A DNA stretch of 64,000 bases, taken from NCBI GenBank assembly GCA_902793325.1, contig CADBCY010000007.1, forward strand, positions 41,163 to 105,162. Direction: 5' to 3'. Below the pieces are notes generated by a model. The model saw only the letters and a program-made list of their open reading frames with translations. It did no database searches and was not told where the DNA came from. Source of the stretch: an uncultured Eubacteriales bacterium (lineage in GTDB: Bacteria; Bacillota; Clostridia; Christensenellales; Aristaeellaceae). Made by a program: the position numbers and the translations under genes. This document shows positions 63,877 through 64,000 of the stretch, piece by piece. Numbering within the stretch: position 1 is the first letter of the stretch; the number at the start of each line of letters is the position of its first letter.

Positions 63877-63992
63877 GCAGATTTTTCGTTCTGCCTAAGC
63901 TGAACGGAGGGAGGCGGAAGGTTGCGAACCTGAAGGTTCGCAAGTTCAGCCCGTTGGGCTGAACCGCGGACGGTTCAAATCAGAGATTTGAA
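63877..63992. repeat. Run of four adjacent hairpins at the window end, possible edge of a repeat or mobile element
   Basis: GCAGA/TCTGC (63877-63894), TTGCGAACC/GGTTCGCAA (63922-63943), GTTCAGCCC/GGGCTGAAC (63944-63964) and TTCAAATC/GATTTGAA (63974-63992) follow one another, the last three with 3-4-nt loops. No ORF is present from 63810 to the end. The design recalls subterminal hairpins of IS200/IS605-like or REP-type elements, but no transposase is visible before the window ends. Confidence 0.55.
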
Positions 63993-64000
63993 GCGCCGCG

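Overview
The window is GC-rich bacterial chromosome, with G/C-ending codons, strong GGAGG-type ribosome binding sites, consensus SigA-like promoters (TTGACA / TATAAT) and many TTG or GTG starts. The gene orders rimM-trmD-rplS-(acetyltransferase)-rbgA, maf-mreBCD-pbp2-rodA, rpsO-pnp and lepA-hemW are those of Bacillota. CUT1 sugar importers without a linked ATPase and a YesM/YesN two-component system point to an anaerobic, plant-polysaccharide-using Clostridia member, probably from a gut. This placement is inference from gene order; no 16S or tRNA gene is present. I saw no CRISPR array, tRNA, rRNA, prophage or complete insertion sequence.

Layout. 1-2836 (minus): translation and ribosome-assembly genes rimM, trmD (with an unusual C-terminal extension), rplS, a GNAT acetyltransferase and the start of rbgA. 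3037-7384 (plus): an ACT-domain regulator with its UPF0210 partner, recG and a degenerate Nudix protein. 7624-16035 (plus): cell-shape operon maf-mreB-mreC-mreD-pbp2-rodA, followed by rnhB and yraN. 16193-20155 (minus): an M16 peptidase, pnp and rpsO, with a hairpin-rich rpsO-pnp spacer. 20484-24410: an L-fucose isomerase/SDR locus with a divergent AraC regulator. 24476-32029 (minus): a surface/polyphosphate-type locus made of CotH with three lamin-tail domains, a VTC-domain protein, a DUF4956 membrane protein, a lamin-tail protein and a CBM9-like protein, plus a separately promoted secreted protein. 32169-35145 (minus): lepA-hemW. 35244-40086: surface and envelope genes. These are an InlB-repeat/Big2 protein whose signal peptide is cut off by an in-frame TAG, a J-domain protein, a membrane protein with an Ada-like Cys motif and a secreted lysozyme-like protein whose promoter carries a perfect palindrome. 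40213-42128: a nucleotidyltransferase divergent from a Myb-like DNA-binding protein. 42228-55450: a glycan-utilisation locus with beta-galactosidase, GH127, GH31 alpha-xylosidase, two permeases, a binding protein and a divergent YesM/YesN pair. 55526-57802 (minus): an acyl-CoA synthetase and its XRE-cupin regulator. 58005-63759 (plus): an amino-acid-type binding protein, a 1186-residue ECF-S-like/beta-propeller/HD-GYP receptor and a BMP-family binding protein. The window ends in a run of tandem hairpins that looks like the edge of a repeat element.

How parts work together. The glycan locus should import an oligosaccharide through the binding protein and two permeases (ATPase supplied from elsewhere), then trim it inside the cell with alpha-xylosidase, beta-L-arabinofuranosidase and beta-galactosidase. 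The YesM/YesN pair, facing a palindromic site in the shared promoter region, is the likely controller. The most novel-looking systems are the last operon, where two binding proteins flank one HD-GYP receptor with no ABC permease, and the CotH/VTC/DUF4956/lamin-tail cluster.
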